Assembly: GCF_011745145.1 (NCBI RefSeq)
Contig: NZ_CP050191.1
Span: 3,266,084-3,330,083, forward strand
Length of the DNA stretch: 64,000 nt
Source: Mycobacterium sp. DL440
Lineage (GTDB): Bacteria > Actinomycetota > Actinomycetes > Mycobacteriales > Mycobacteriaceae
Direction: 5' to 3'
The translations under genes and the position numbers were made by a program. Position 1 is the stretch's first letter. Each line of letters opens with the position of its first letter. The notes under the pieces were generated by a model. That model had not been told where the DNA came from. It saw only the letters and a program-made list of their open reading frames with translations, and did not search any database. This document shows positions 51,923-59,722 of this stretch, piece after piece.

Positions 51923-52740
51923 TGCGAGTCGGATTTATCGGGCTGGGCAGCCAAGGGGCGCCGATGGCCAGGCGGATCGTCGAGGGCGGCTTCGAGACAA
52001 CCCTGTGGGCACGGCGTCCGACGTCCTTGGAACCCTTCGCCGACACCGGGGCCAAGACCGCGGGCTCCCCCGCCGAGCTGGCCGCTGCCAGTGACCTGGT
52101 CTGCCTGTGCGTGGTCGGTGATGACGACGTCCGGCAAGTGCTCGACGGCGAGACGGGCGTGCTGGCCGGACTGGCCTCGGGCGGCATCATCGCCATCCAC
52201 TCGACGGTGCACCCCGACACCTGCCGCGAGCTCGCGGAAAAGGCTGCCGGGCAAGGCGTTACGGTCATCGACGCCCCGGTGAGCGGCGGCGAACCCGCGG
52301 CCTCGGCCGGTACCCTGCTGGTGATGGTCGGTGGCGACGAGGAGATCGTCGAGCGGGTACGCCCGGTGTTCGCCACCTATGCCGACCCGATTGTGCACCT
52401 GGGCGGTGTCGGCGCCGGCCAGGTCGCCAAGATCCTCAACAACCTGCTGTTCAGCGCCAATCTGGGCGCCGCCATGAGCGCGCTGGAACTCGGTGAGTCG
52501 CTGGGTGTTCCGCGTCAGGCGCTGTGCGAGGTGATCTCGCGGGGTTCGGCCACCAGCAAGGCACTCAACAGCATCGCGATGTTCGGCGGCACCCTGGACA
52601 ACCTGGCGCCCATCGCCGGAGCGCTGCTGCAGAAGGACTGCCGGCACGCGGCCAGCCTGGCTGACGATGCCTCTGCACCGCAGGGTGCGGTCTTTGATGC
52701 GGCCGACAATGCCCTGGCCATCATGAACCATCCTCGCTGA
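51922..52740 (+). CDS. NAD-binding beta-hydroxyacid dehydrogenase (6-phosphogluconate/3-HIBDH type)
   Basis: 272 residues from ATG 51922. Rossmann motif GFIGLGSQGAPMA, substrate loop DAPVSGGEPAA, and catalytic Lys in GAGQVAKILNN. The family oxidises beta-hydroxyacids or reduces the reverse. First of two tandem paralogues. Confidence 0.9.
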   Translation: MRVGFIGLGSQGAPMARRIVEGGFETTLWARRPTSLEPFADTGAKTAGSPAELAAASDLVCLCVVGDDDVRQVLDGETGVLAGLASGGIIAIHSTVHPDTCRELAEKAAGQGVTVIDAPVSGGEPAASAGTLLVMVGGDEEIVERVRPVFATYADPIVHLGGVGAGQVAKILNNLLFSANLGAAMSALELGESLGVPRQALCEVISRGSATSKALNSIAMFGGTLDNLAPIAGALLQKDCRHAASLADDASAPQGAVFDAADNALAIMNHPR

Positions 52741-53540
52741 TGCGCGTCGCTTTCATCGGGGCCGGCCGGATGGGCTCGCCGATGGTGCGCCGCCTCACCG
52801 AAGCCGGACACCAGGTGCGAGCCTTGGGCCGTGACGACGAAAAGCGCGCCGCGGTGGCCGAACTCGGCGCCGAGCCAGTGGAATCGGCGAGCGCGGCCGT
52901 CGCCGACGCCGAGGTGGCGATCGTCTGCGTGTTCACCGATGAGCAGGCGCGTGAACTGTGTTCGGACTTGATCGACACGATGCCGGCAGACTCGGTCCTC
53001 GTGCTTCACACCACAGGCAGCCCTCGCACCGCCGAGGCCCTCGCCGAGCGCGGGGCGGCGCGCGGCATCGCGGTCGTCGACGCTCCGGTCAGCGGCGGAC
53101 CGCACGACATCGCCGCCGGGACCGTGACGGTGTTCACAGGTGGTGACGAGGACGCGGTGGCCCGTGCCCGCGAGGTGCTGACGGCCTATGCCGATCCGGT
53201 ATTGCACGTCGGTCCGGTCGGCGCCGGGCAACGGGTGAAATTGGTGAACAACGCGTTGTTCGCCGCGCAGATCGGCGCAGTGGCCGAGGGTGTGCGCCTG
53301 GGCGATCGACTGGGTATCGACGAGGCGACCCTGTTGACTGCCCTCACACACGGCAGTGCGGCAAGCCGCGCGCTGGGCGGTATCGCCGCCACCGGCTCGG
53401 CGGACGCCTTCATCGCCCGGGTCGGTGAGTTCATCGGAAAGGACGTCGCCGTGGTCCGCAGAACAGCCGCTGAACTGGACAGCGACCTGGGCAGCGACCT
53501 GGGCAGACTCGAGGGTCTGCTCGACGCCGCGATCAAGTGA
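52740..53540 (+). CDS. NAD-binding beta-hydroxyacid dehydrogenase, second tandem copy
   Basis: 266 residues. AFIGAGRMGSPMV, DAPVSGGPHDIA, and GAGQRVKLVNNAL with the catalytic Lys. Its start shares one base with the first copy's stop. The copies have diverged clearly, so the duplication is old and the partners may be functionally distinct or hetero-oligomeric. Near the 3' end a 12-base unit is duplicated in tandem (53481-53504), giving SDLGSDLG in the protein. Confidence 0.9.
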   Translation: MRVAFIGAGRMGSPMVRRLTEAGHQVRALGRDDEKRAAVAELGAEPVESASAAVADAEVAIVCVFTDEQARELCSDLIDTMPADSVLVLHTTGSPRTAEALAERGAARGIAVVDAPVSGGPHDIAAGTVTVFTGGDEDAVARAREVLTAYADPVLHVGPVGAGQRVKLVNNALFAAQIGAVAEGVRLGDRLGIDEATLLTALTHGSAASRALGGIAATGSADAFIARVGEFIGKDVAVVRRTAAELDSDLGSDLGRLEGLLDAAIK

Positions 53541-53613
53541 CCCAGCCTGCCGTCACTACCTGATCAGCACCCATTTTGTGCTTTTCAAACACCATCAAAA
53601 GGATTACTGTTAG

Positions 53614-53641
53614 CGTTACAGTTCAACAGTTTCCCGTAACG
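53614..53641. promoter_or_regulatory. Inverted-repeat cluster before the P450
   Basis: CGTTAC (53614-53619) and GTAACG (53636-53641) are complementary across a 16-base spacer, 48 bases before the P450 start. A shorter ACTGT/ACAGT pair overlaps it. Possible operator; weak. Confidence 0.3.
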
Positions 53642-53688
53642 TTTCACAGCGCTTCCGGCCCAGCCCGCCGCGAAGGAGGAGCCAGCCA

Positions 53689-54891
53689 ATGACCAAGGCC
53701 CAGGTGATTTTCGATCCGTTCTCCGAGGAGTTCTTCAACAACCCGTTCGACATGTACCGCCGGATGCGTCAGGACGCACCGCTGTACTACAACGAGGACT
53801 CCGACTTCTATGCCCTGACCCGGCATGAGGACGTGTCGGCGGCGTTGAAGGATCATGAGGCATTCTCCTCGTCACGTGGCTGCGATCTGGCCATGGTGCA
53901 GAGCGACGAGCCACCGCAGAAGTCGATCATCTTCATGGACCCGCCCGATCACCGGCACATGCGCAGCCTCCTGAACAAGGCATTCACCCCGCGCATGATC
54001 CAGTCCCAGCGCGACACCGTCGTCGAGCAGATCGACCATCACCTCGGGATGATCGACTCCGACGAATTCGATGTCGTCCAGGACTTCTCGGGTCCGTTCC
54101 CGGTCGAGGTCATCACCCGGATGGCCGGCGTCGACCCGGAGTACCGCCAGCAGGTCCGGCACTGGATCGACATCAGCCTGTCGCGTGAACCGGGACAGAT
54201 CAGCTACTCCGAAGCCGGCATGCAGGCCAACATCGACACCGGGATTTACTACTACGGGCTGGTGCAGAAGCGCCGCGAAGAGCCACAGGACGACATGATC
54301 AGCCGGCTGATCGCCGCGGAGATTCCCGGCGAGGATGGCCAGATGCGTCGCCTCGACGACATCGAGATCACCGGATTTGCCACCCTTCTCGGCGGAGCCG
54401 GTGCCGAGACCGTCACCAAACTCGTCGGCACCGCGATGGTGCTGTTCGCGCGCAATCCCGAGCAGTGGCAGAAACTGCTCGACGACCGCGAGAAGGTCGG
54501 AGCCGCCGTCGAGGAGCTGCTGCGCTACGAAGGCCCGGTGCAGTACAACGTCCGCTACACCCTCAAGGAAGCCCACGTGCCCAGCGGCACCATTCCGGCA
54601 GGCAAGGCGGTGTTCCTGATCAGTGCCGCGGCCAACCGCGATCCCGATGCGTTCACCGATGCCGACACCTTCGACATCGACCGCGACCGCACGGAGGCCC
54701 AGAACCTGGGGCTGGGCTACGGCATTCACAGTTGTCTCGGGGCAGCGCTGGCCCGGATGGAGAGCGCCGTCGCGCTGGAGAAGTTGCTCGATTTCATGCC
54801 GCGCTACGAGGTGAAATGGGATCAGCTGCAGCGGGTTCACATGCAGAATGTGGCGGGCTACTCGCACGTGCCAGTACGGGTGTTCAGGTGA
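53689..54891 (+). CDS. Cytochrome P450 with Leu in the heme loop
   Basis: 400 residues. I-helix GGAGAETVTKL, ExxR in EELLRYE, heme loop LGYGIHSCLGAAL with Cys349; Leu stands where P450s almost always have Phe. The N-terminus ends in FDPFSEEFFNNPFDMYRRM, similar to the P450s at 22655 and 63593. GAAGGAGGAG precedes the ATG. Followed immediately by its ferredoxin and an alpha/beta hydrolase. Confidence 0.94.
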   Translation: MTKAQVIFDPFSEEFFNNPFDMYRRMRQDAPLYYNEDSDFYALTRHEDVSAALKDHEAFSSSRGCDLAMVQSDEPPQKSIIFMDPPDHRHMRSLLNKAFTPRMIQSQRDTVVEQIDHHLGMIDSDEFDVVQDFSGPFPVEVITRMAGVDPEYRQQVRHWIDISLSREPGQISYSEAGMQANIDTGIYYYGLVQKRREEPQDDMISRLIAAEIPGEDGQMRRLDDIEITGFATLLGGAGAETVTKLVGTAMVLFARNPEQWQKLLDDREKVGAAVEELLRYEGPVQYNVRYTLKEAHVPSGTIPAGKAVFLISAAANRDPDAFTDADTFDIDRDRTEAQNLGLGYGIHSCLGAALARMESAVALEKLLDFMPRYEVKWDQLQRVHMQNVAGYSHVPVRVFR

Positions 54892-55091
54892 TGGCGAAGA
54901 AGGTTCACGTCGACTTCGAGATCTGCGAGAGCAACGCAGTGTGCATGGGCCTCGCCCCCGAAGTCTTCGACCTCGACGATCAGGATTATCTCCACATCCT
55001 GCAGGAGGATGTCACGCCGGAAAACGAGGCGCTGATCCGCGAAGCGGTGCGGCAGTGTCCCCGTCAGGCCATCTCGATCGTCGAGGAGTAG
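54891..55091 (+). CDS. Ferredoxin with Asn in the cluster motif, P450 partner
   Basis: 66 residues. CESNAVC (CxxNxxC), third Cys in QCPRQA. The start shares a base with the P450 stop (TGATG), so it is translationally coupled and the obvious electron donor. Confidence 0.93.
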   Translation: MAKKVHVDFEICESNAVCMGLAPEVFDLDDQDYLHILQEDVTPENEALIREAVRQCPRQAISIVEE

Positions 55092-55094
55092 CCC

Positions 55095-55862
55095 GTGCGA
55101 TTCGTCTTCGTACACGGTGGTTTTCATGCGGCGTGGTGCTGGGAGCGCACCATCGTCGAGTTGCAGGGCCTGGGCCACGACGGCGTCGCCGTGGACCTGC
55201 CCGGGCACGGCGCCCGGGCAGCCGAGGAATCAACCCTGGCCAGCCGGCGGGCCGCGATCCTCGAGGTCATGCACGCCGGGGATGTGCTGGTGGGGCATTC
55301 CGGCGGCGGGTTCGACGCCACCTTGGCTGCCGACGCGGCCCCGGATCTGGTTGGCCACATCGTGTATCTCGCCGCTGCGTTGCCCAGGGAAGGTCGGACC
55401 TATCCCGAGGCGATGGCCATGCGTTCCGCCGAAGATGAGTTGGGCAGCGAGTTCGACGGAGATGTCGGCGAGATGCTGAGCTACCTGCATTTCGACGAGG
55501 AGGGCGCGATGCACTTCGCGGACTTCGACGGCGCGTGGCGCTACTTCTACCATGACTGCGACGAGGCAACGGCCCGTTGGGCTTTCGATCGTCTGGGGCC
55601 GGAGCGGTTCGGCGACACCACGGTGACCCCGGTGTCGGTGCCGCAGTTCTGGGCGGCCGATCTGCCCCGCAGCTTCATCCGCTGCCTGCAGGACCGCTCG
55701 ATGCCGCAGTGGCTGGCCGACACCGTGACACAACGTCTCGGCGTCGAGCAACTGACCATCGACGCATCGCACTCACCGTTCCTGAGCCGCCCGCGCGAAC
55801 TGGCCGAGCTTTTGGTGCACGCCACGACGACCACACCGATTGCCGCACTGACGCCGGCTTAG
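55095..55862 (+). CDS. Alpha/beta hydrolase
   Basis: 255 residues, GTG start three bases after the ferredoxin. VFVHGGFHAAWCW oxyanion region, elbow GHSGG with Ser69, catalytic His in IDASHSPFLS. It resembles the small salicylate-esterase/hydroxynitrile-lyase-like branch. Likely acts on the product of the adjacent P450, for example a lactone or ester. Confidence 0.88.
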   Translation: MRFVFVHGGFHAAWCWERTIVELQGLGHDGVAVDLPGHGARAAEESTLASRRAAILEVMHAGDVLVGHSGGGFDATLAADAAPDLVGHIVYLAAALPREGRTYPEAMAMRSAEDELGSEFDGDVGEMLSYLHFDEEGAMHFADFDGAWRYFYHDCDEATARWAFDRLGPERFGDTTVTPVSVPQFWAADLPRSFIRCLQDRSMPQWLADTVTQRLGVEQLTIDASHSPFLSRPRELAELLVHATTTTPIAALTPA

Positions 55863-55922
55863 CTCTATAGGCCGAGACAGGACAGCGACGAACCGTGTCC
55901 CCGTAGTCGATTTCGATGACAC

Positions 55923-56010
55923 AGGGACTTTGCCGTTCGCGAGGGACTTTGCCGTTCGCGTGCGTAGCGTTATGGCGAGAATTTTGAACATTCTTCGCCA
56001 TAGCGCTACG
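55923..56010. terminator. Tandem 19-base repeat and imperfect hairpin between convergent genes
   Basis: The unit AGGGACTTTGCCGTTCGCG occurs twice in direct succession (55923-55941 and 55942-55960). It is followed by an imperfect hairpin, 55963-55981 with 55991-56010, about 18 pairs with one bulge. Placed between the hydrolase stop at 55862 and the LLM stop at 56050; probably a bidirectional terminator. Confidence 0.55.
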
Positions 56011-56049
56011 TACGAGGAAGTCCGGCCCGCTCGTCAAGGCACACGCGAG

Positions 56050-56970
56050 CTAGGCCGCGGCGATCACCGTCTTGCCGAACTTCTCGGTGGCCTCCAGCGC
56101 ATGGGCGAGGCTGTCACCCGGCAGGGTGACGTGCAGCCAGGTGACCCCCAGGGCGGCGAGCTTGTCCACGCCGACCAAGAACGCGTCGGCATCGAAGTCG
56201 TCGTCGCCGGGGCTGCCACCCTCAAAGTTGTTGAACACGATGTCGATTCCGCCTGGGTCGCGGCCGGCCGCGACCAGCCGGGCCCGCAGGTCCTCGATGC
56301 CGGCGGCCAACGCGTCCAGCGAATCGATCGCCGCGGTGCCCGCGGTCTTGGCCAGGCCCGGTGGCGCGGCGAATGGGCACCAGCCGTCGCCGTGCTTGGC
56401 CACCCGGGCCCGCGCCGCTGAGGTGTTGCCGCCAATCCAGATCGGCGGATGCGGGCTCGCCGCCGGGCGCGGATGCGCCGTGATACCACGTGCGCTGAAG
56501 TTCTTGCCCTCGAAGCTGTAGTCGTCGGTGGTCCAGATCCCTCGGATGACTTCGAGTGCCTCGTCGAACAGTTTGGCACGGTCGTCGTAGGACACCCCGA
56601 GCGCGGCGAATTCCCGCTTGAGGTAGCCCACTCCGACGGCCAGGGTGAATCGGCCGCCGGACAGCAGGCCCAGGGTGGCGCCGGATTTGGCCACCACGAA
56701 CGGGTTTCGATACGGCAGCACCACAATATTGGGCACCAGGCGAAGCGTGGTGGTGTGTGCCGCGGCGAAGGCCATGGCCACGAACGGGTCGACCGCGTCG
56801 TGACCGCCGGCATCCAGCCAGCGCTGCGACGGCGCGGGATGGTCGGTGAACCCGAAGCCGTCGAATCCTGCCGCCTCGGCCGCAGCCGCTACCGCGGCAA
56901 CCCCGCTGCCGCTCACCAGATCCGGATGGTACGGGTGAGTGTGCATCGGATGGGTGATGCTGTAACGCAC
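56050..56970 (-). CDS. LLM-class (F420-dependent) oxidoreductase
   Basis: 306 residues from GTG 56970, 13 bases after the DUF1330 stop; a longer frame overlaps that gene and is not preferred. Luciferase-like barrel: EAAGFDGFGFTDHPAPS, TLRLVPNIVVLPYRNPFVVAKS in pieces, LAVGVGYLKREFAALG, and WIGGNTSAARARVAKHGDGW. The LPYRNPxxxAK and GVGYL features match F420-dependent members. Last gene of P450, ferredoxin, DUF1330, LLM. Confidence 0.88.
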   Translation of the reverse strand: MRYSITHPMHTHPYHPDLVSGSGVAAVAAAAEAAGFDGFGFTDHPAPSQRWLDAGGHDAVDPFVAMAFAAAHTTTLRLVPNIVVLPYRNPFVVAKSGATLGLLSGGRFTLAVGVGYLKREFAALGVSYDDRAKLFDEALEVIRGIWTTDDYSFEGKNFSARGITAHPRPAASPHPPIWIGGNTSAARARVAKHGDGWCPFAAPPGLAKTAGTAAIDSLDALAAGIEDLRARLVAAGRDPGGIDIVFNNFEGGSPGDDDFDADAFLVGVDKLAALGVTWLHVTLPGDSLAHALEATEKFGKTVIAAA

Positions 56971-56983
56971 TGCGGCCGGCCGA

Positions 56984-57280
56984 TCAGGAGGGGAAGCCGG
57001 AAAGGATGACGCCGTTGCACTCCGCTGCGCCTTGACGGACCTTGGCGGCCGCCTGGTAGGCGTCGGAGTAGTACCACTCACGCGCGGCGTCGACGGATTC
57101 GAACTCCAGCACCACCGTCTGCGTGCCGTGCCACGCGCCCTCGATCACCTCCGGCTTCTGGTCCACGGCCACGATCGTGGCGCCGCCCATCGCCTTCGAC
57201 GCCAGCTTGGCGTACTCACCCATGCCGGCCGGATCCTTGATGTCCTCGGTGATGATCACGTAGCCCTTAGCAGATGCCAT
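56984..57280 (-). CDS. DUF1330-family small protein
   Basis: 98 residues. GYVIITEDIKDPAGMGEYAKLA start, EGAWHGTQTVVLEF, and WYYSDAYQAAAKVRQ, the usual single dimeric ferredoxin-like (alpha/beta barrel) DUF1330 domain. Role unproven; members are often found in degradation operons. Fifteen bases after the ferredoxin. Confidence 0.88.
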   Translation of the reverse strand: MASAKGYVIITEDIKDPAGMGEYAKLASKAMGGATIVAVDQKPEVIEGAWHGTQTVVLEFESVDAAREWYYSDAYQAAAKVRQGAAECNGVILSGFPS

Positions 57281-57295
57281 TACGAATCACTTTCT

Positions 57296-57490
57296 CTAGT
57301 TGTCGATTTCGCTGATTGCCCGCTCCGGGCAGTTGTCTATCGCCTCGCGCGCGGCATCTTCGAGCCCGGCCGGAACCTCGTCCGGGTCGGCCACCGCCCA
57401 ACCATCGTCTGACATCTCGAAGACCTCGGGGCACAGCGTCAGGCACATGCCGTGGCCGGCGCAACGGTCCTCGTCAACCCTGACCCGCAT
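57296..57490 (-). CDS. [3Fe-4S]-type ferredoxin, P450 partner
   Basis: 64 residues. CAGHGMC (CxxHxxC) followed by LCPEVF and the third ligand in NCPERA. The ATG shares a base with the P450 stop (TGATG). An extra Cys in LTLCPE is common in this family. Confidence 0.94.
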   Translation of the reverse strand: MRVRVDEDRCAGHGMCLTLCPEVFEMSDDGWAVADPDEVPAGLEDAAREAIDNCPERAISEIDN

Positions 57491-58770
57491 CAGGTGTCGA
57501 ACTCCAGGTGCAGCTCAGTGAGCCCGCGCAGGATGAAGGTGGGGATGTAGTTGTAGCGCCGATCGCTGTCGGAGCCGTGCTTGGCCTCGGAGATCCGGAT
57601 GTCGGTCGTGCGGTCGAGCAACCGCTCGATCCCCACGCGGGTCTCCGCGCGCGCCAACGGGGCACCGGGGCAGCTGTGGATGCCACGGCCGAAAGCCAGG
57701 TGCTGACGGGCGTTCTTGCGCGCCGGGTCGAAGGTGTCGGGATCTTCGAAGCGCCGCGGGTCGCGGTTGGCCGCACCGTTGAGCACCATCACCGTGGTGC
57801 CGGCATTCAACTCGGTGTCGCCGATGGTCACCGGGCAGCGCGACAGGCGGAAGTCACCCTTGACCGGGCTCTCGATCCGCAGCGCCTCCTCGATGAAGTT
57901 GGGGATCAGGCTGCGGTCGGCGCGCAGCCGCTGCTGGATCTCGGGCTGTTCACCCAGGACCTTCAGCGCGGTGCTGAGCAGGCGCACCGTGGTTTCCTGC
58001 CCCGCCGAGAAGACATTGGTCGCGACCCGCGCGACATCGCCGACGTCGGGGATGCTGCCGTCCGGGAAGGTGGCGTCGGCCAGACCGGTGAGGACATCGT
58101 CGCGGGGGTTGGCCCGACGGTCGGCCACGTAGTCGGAGAACTGGCCGTAGAGGAACTCCAGCGGGCTGTGCGACAGCGACTCCTTGCTGGTGCTGCCGAT
58201 GCCGCCACCGGAATTCTGCTTGATGCCGTTGACGAATCCTTCGCGGTCCTCGGGTGGAATGCCCAGCAGGTCGGCGATCACCAACAGCGTGAACGGGCCG
58301 GCGAAGCCCTTGATGAACTCGCCCCCGCCAGGTGCCAGATAGCTGTCGAGCACTTCATCGGCCAACTGCCACATGGCGTCCTCGTTCTCCTTGAGGCGCT
58401 TGGGCGTGATCAGCCGCATCAACAACGAGCGATGATCGGTGTGGGTCGGCGGGTCCAGTGTCGGCAGCTGGTCGCTGAACGGCAGATCGTTGCGGTGCTT
58501 GTCGATGAGCGCGGTGACCTCGTCGGCACTGCGCCCCTCTAGCGGGACCGGGAACCCCGGGAACGGCCCGGTGACCGACACGCACGACGAGAAGGTCTCC
58601 TCGTCGTTGTAGACCTGCACCGCTTCGTCCCAGCCGGTCACCATGGTCACGTTGTAGTGGTCTTCACGGGTGACGGGACATTTGTTCCGCAGCGCCTCGA
58701 AGAACGGGTACGGGTCGTCGACCAATCGTTCATCGCGGAAAAAATCGATACCGGTTGGGTCGATCGCCAT
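57490..58770 (-). CDS. Cytochrome P450
   Basis: 426 residues from ATG 58770, chosen for GGGAGCAG upstream over a longer frame to 58815 that overlaps a dyad. I-helix SAGQETTVRL, ExxR in EEALRIE, heme loop FGRGIHSCPGAPL with Cys367. Close paralogue of the P450s at 2123 and 26528 (LITPKRLKENED shared). Divergent from the TetR/acyl-CoA dehydrogenase operon. Confidence 0.95.
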   Translation of the reverse strand: MAIDPTGIDFFRDERLVDDPYPFFEALRNKCPVTREDHYNVTMVTGWDEAVQVYNDEETFSSCVSVTGPFPGFPVPLEGRSADEVTALIDKHRNDLPFSDQLPTLDPPTHTDHRSLLMRLITPKRLKENEDAMWQLADEVLDSYLAPGGGEFIKGFAGPFTLLVIADLLGIPPEDREGFVNGIKQNSGGGIGSTSKESLSHSPLEFLYGQFSDYVADRRANPRDDVLTGLADATFPDGSIPDVGDVARVATNVFSAGQETTVRLLSTALKVLGEQPEIQQRLRADRSLIPNFIEEALRIESPVKGDFRLSRCPVTIGDTELNAGTTVMVLNGAANRDPRRFEDPDTFDPARKNARQHLAFGRGIHSCPGAPLARAETRVGIERLLDRTTDIRISEAKHGSDSDRRYNYIPTFILRGLTELHLEFDT

Positions 58771-58796
58771 CAGCTGCTCCCGTTCCAGCCACACAT

Positions 58797-58815
58797 ATGA
58801 GAATGCGGCTCTCAT
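58797..58815. promoter_or_regulatory. Dyad upstream of the P450-ferredoxin operon
   Basis: ATGAGA-N7-TCTCAT, perfectly symmetric arms, 26 bases before the P450 start at 58770. It resembles the TTCTCATC/GATGAGAA arms at 18676-18714, so the two promoters may share a regulator. Confidence 0.45.
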
Positions 58816-58992
58816 CTATGAATAGTAGATTTCCATAGCCCCGGTTGCGCGTCAACGCCGGACCCCAACCTATCAGCCATAAGCAGCAAGAATAGGATTC
58901 TCACCCCCTGAGCGCCCAGCGTGGTCAGGTCACACCCGAGGCACCGCCGGTAACCAGAACCGGCGGCCATGCACCGGGCGTTCATTGCAGAG

Positions 58993-59015
58993 ATAGTTAG
59001 ACAGACGTCAACTAT
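58993..59015. promoter_or_regulatory. Dyad upstream of the TetR gene
   Basis: ATAGTT (58993-58998) and AACTAT (59010-59015) are complementary across 11 bases, 35 bases before the TetR start. Possible autoregulatory site. Confidence 0.3.
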
Positions 59016-59050
59016 TTCCAATCGCCGCATCCGTTGTTACAGTGCCGAAT

Positions 59051-59707
59051 ATGGCCAGGGGAACCGCGACGGATGCTGCTGACGGCAGTCAGCGTCGCGC
59101 CTCGTTCCAGCGGGCCCGCTCGCACCAGACCAAGCGCGACCTGGTCCAGGCCGCGATGGCGCTCTGGCGCACCAACGGCTACGCCAAGACCACGGTCGCC
59201 GATATCTGCCGAGCCGCAGGGGTGTCCCGCGCGTTGTTCTACTTCTACTTCCCGGCCAAAGAGGACGTGCTGTTCGAGGTGGGCCTGACCTCCACCCGGC
59301 TGGCCCAGAAGCGGGTGAAATCACTCCTGACCGGCGATTACGACATGATGGACGTGATCACCGAGGCACTGCGCAGCCTGGAACGGTCAATGGCCCGCAA
59401 TCCACCCGATCTGATCGTCGAGACGATCCTGGAGGGGTACCGGCACGAGCACCGGATCCTGGCCGGCGACGTCGACCCGGATACCCAGGACGCCGACATG
59501 TTCGGCGAGTTGTTCGCCCGAGCCCAGGCCGACGGCACGCTCGGTGCGCACGTCGACGTGATCCACCTGTCCCGGCTGGCCCAGATCCTGGTCAGCGAGG
59601 GCGTCCGGCACTGGGCCGGCGGCAGTTACGGCGACCGCTCGTTCACCGACCTCGTCGCACGCGATATCGGCGCGATGATCACTGGCTTCAACACCACCAA
59701 CAACTAG
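59051..59707 (+). CDS. TetR/AcrR-family transcriptional regulator
   Basis: 218 residues from ATG 59051 (GTG at 59042 possible). HTH at about residues 40-62 (TTVADICRAAGVSRALFYFYF). No clear ribosome site precedes it, while TTACAG lies about ten bases upstream, which would fit a leaderless transcript. The three genes downstream follow within 16 bases or overlap, so it is co-transcribed with the acyl-CoA dehydrogenase, kinase and reductase it probably controls, and it is divergent from the P450 operon. Confidence 0.9.
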   Translation: MARGTATDAADGSQRRASFQRARSHQTKRDLVQAAMALWRTNGYAKTTVADICRAAGVSRALFYFYFPAKEDVLFEVGLTSTRLAQKRVKSLLTGDYDMMDVITEALRSLERSMARNPPDLIVETILEGYRHEHRILAGDVDPDTQDADMFGELFARAQADGTLGAHVDVIHLSRLAQILVSEGVRHWAGGSYGDRSFTDLVARDIGAMITGFNTTNN

Positions 59708-59722
59708 ATCGGAGGACCCCCG

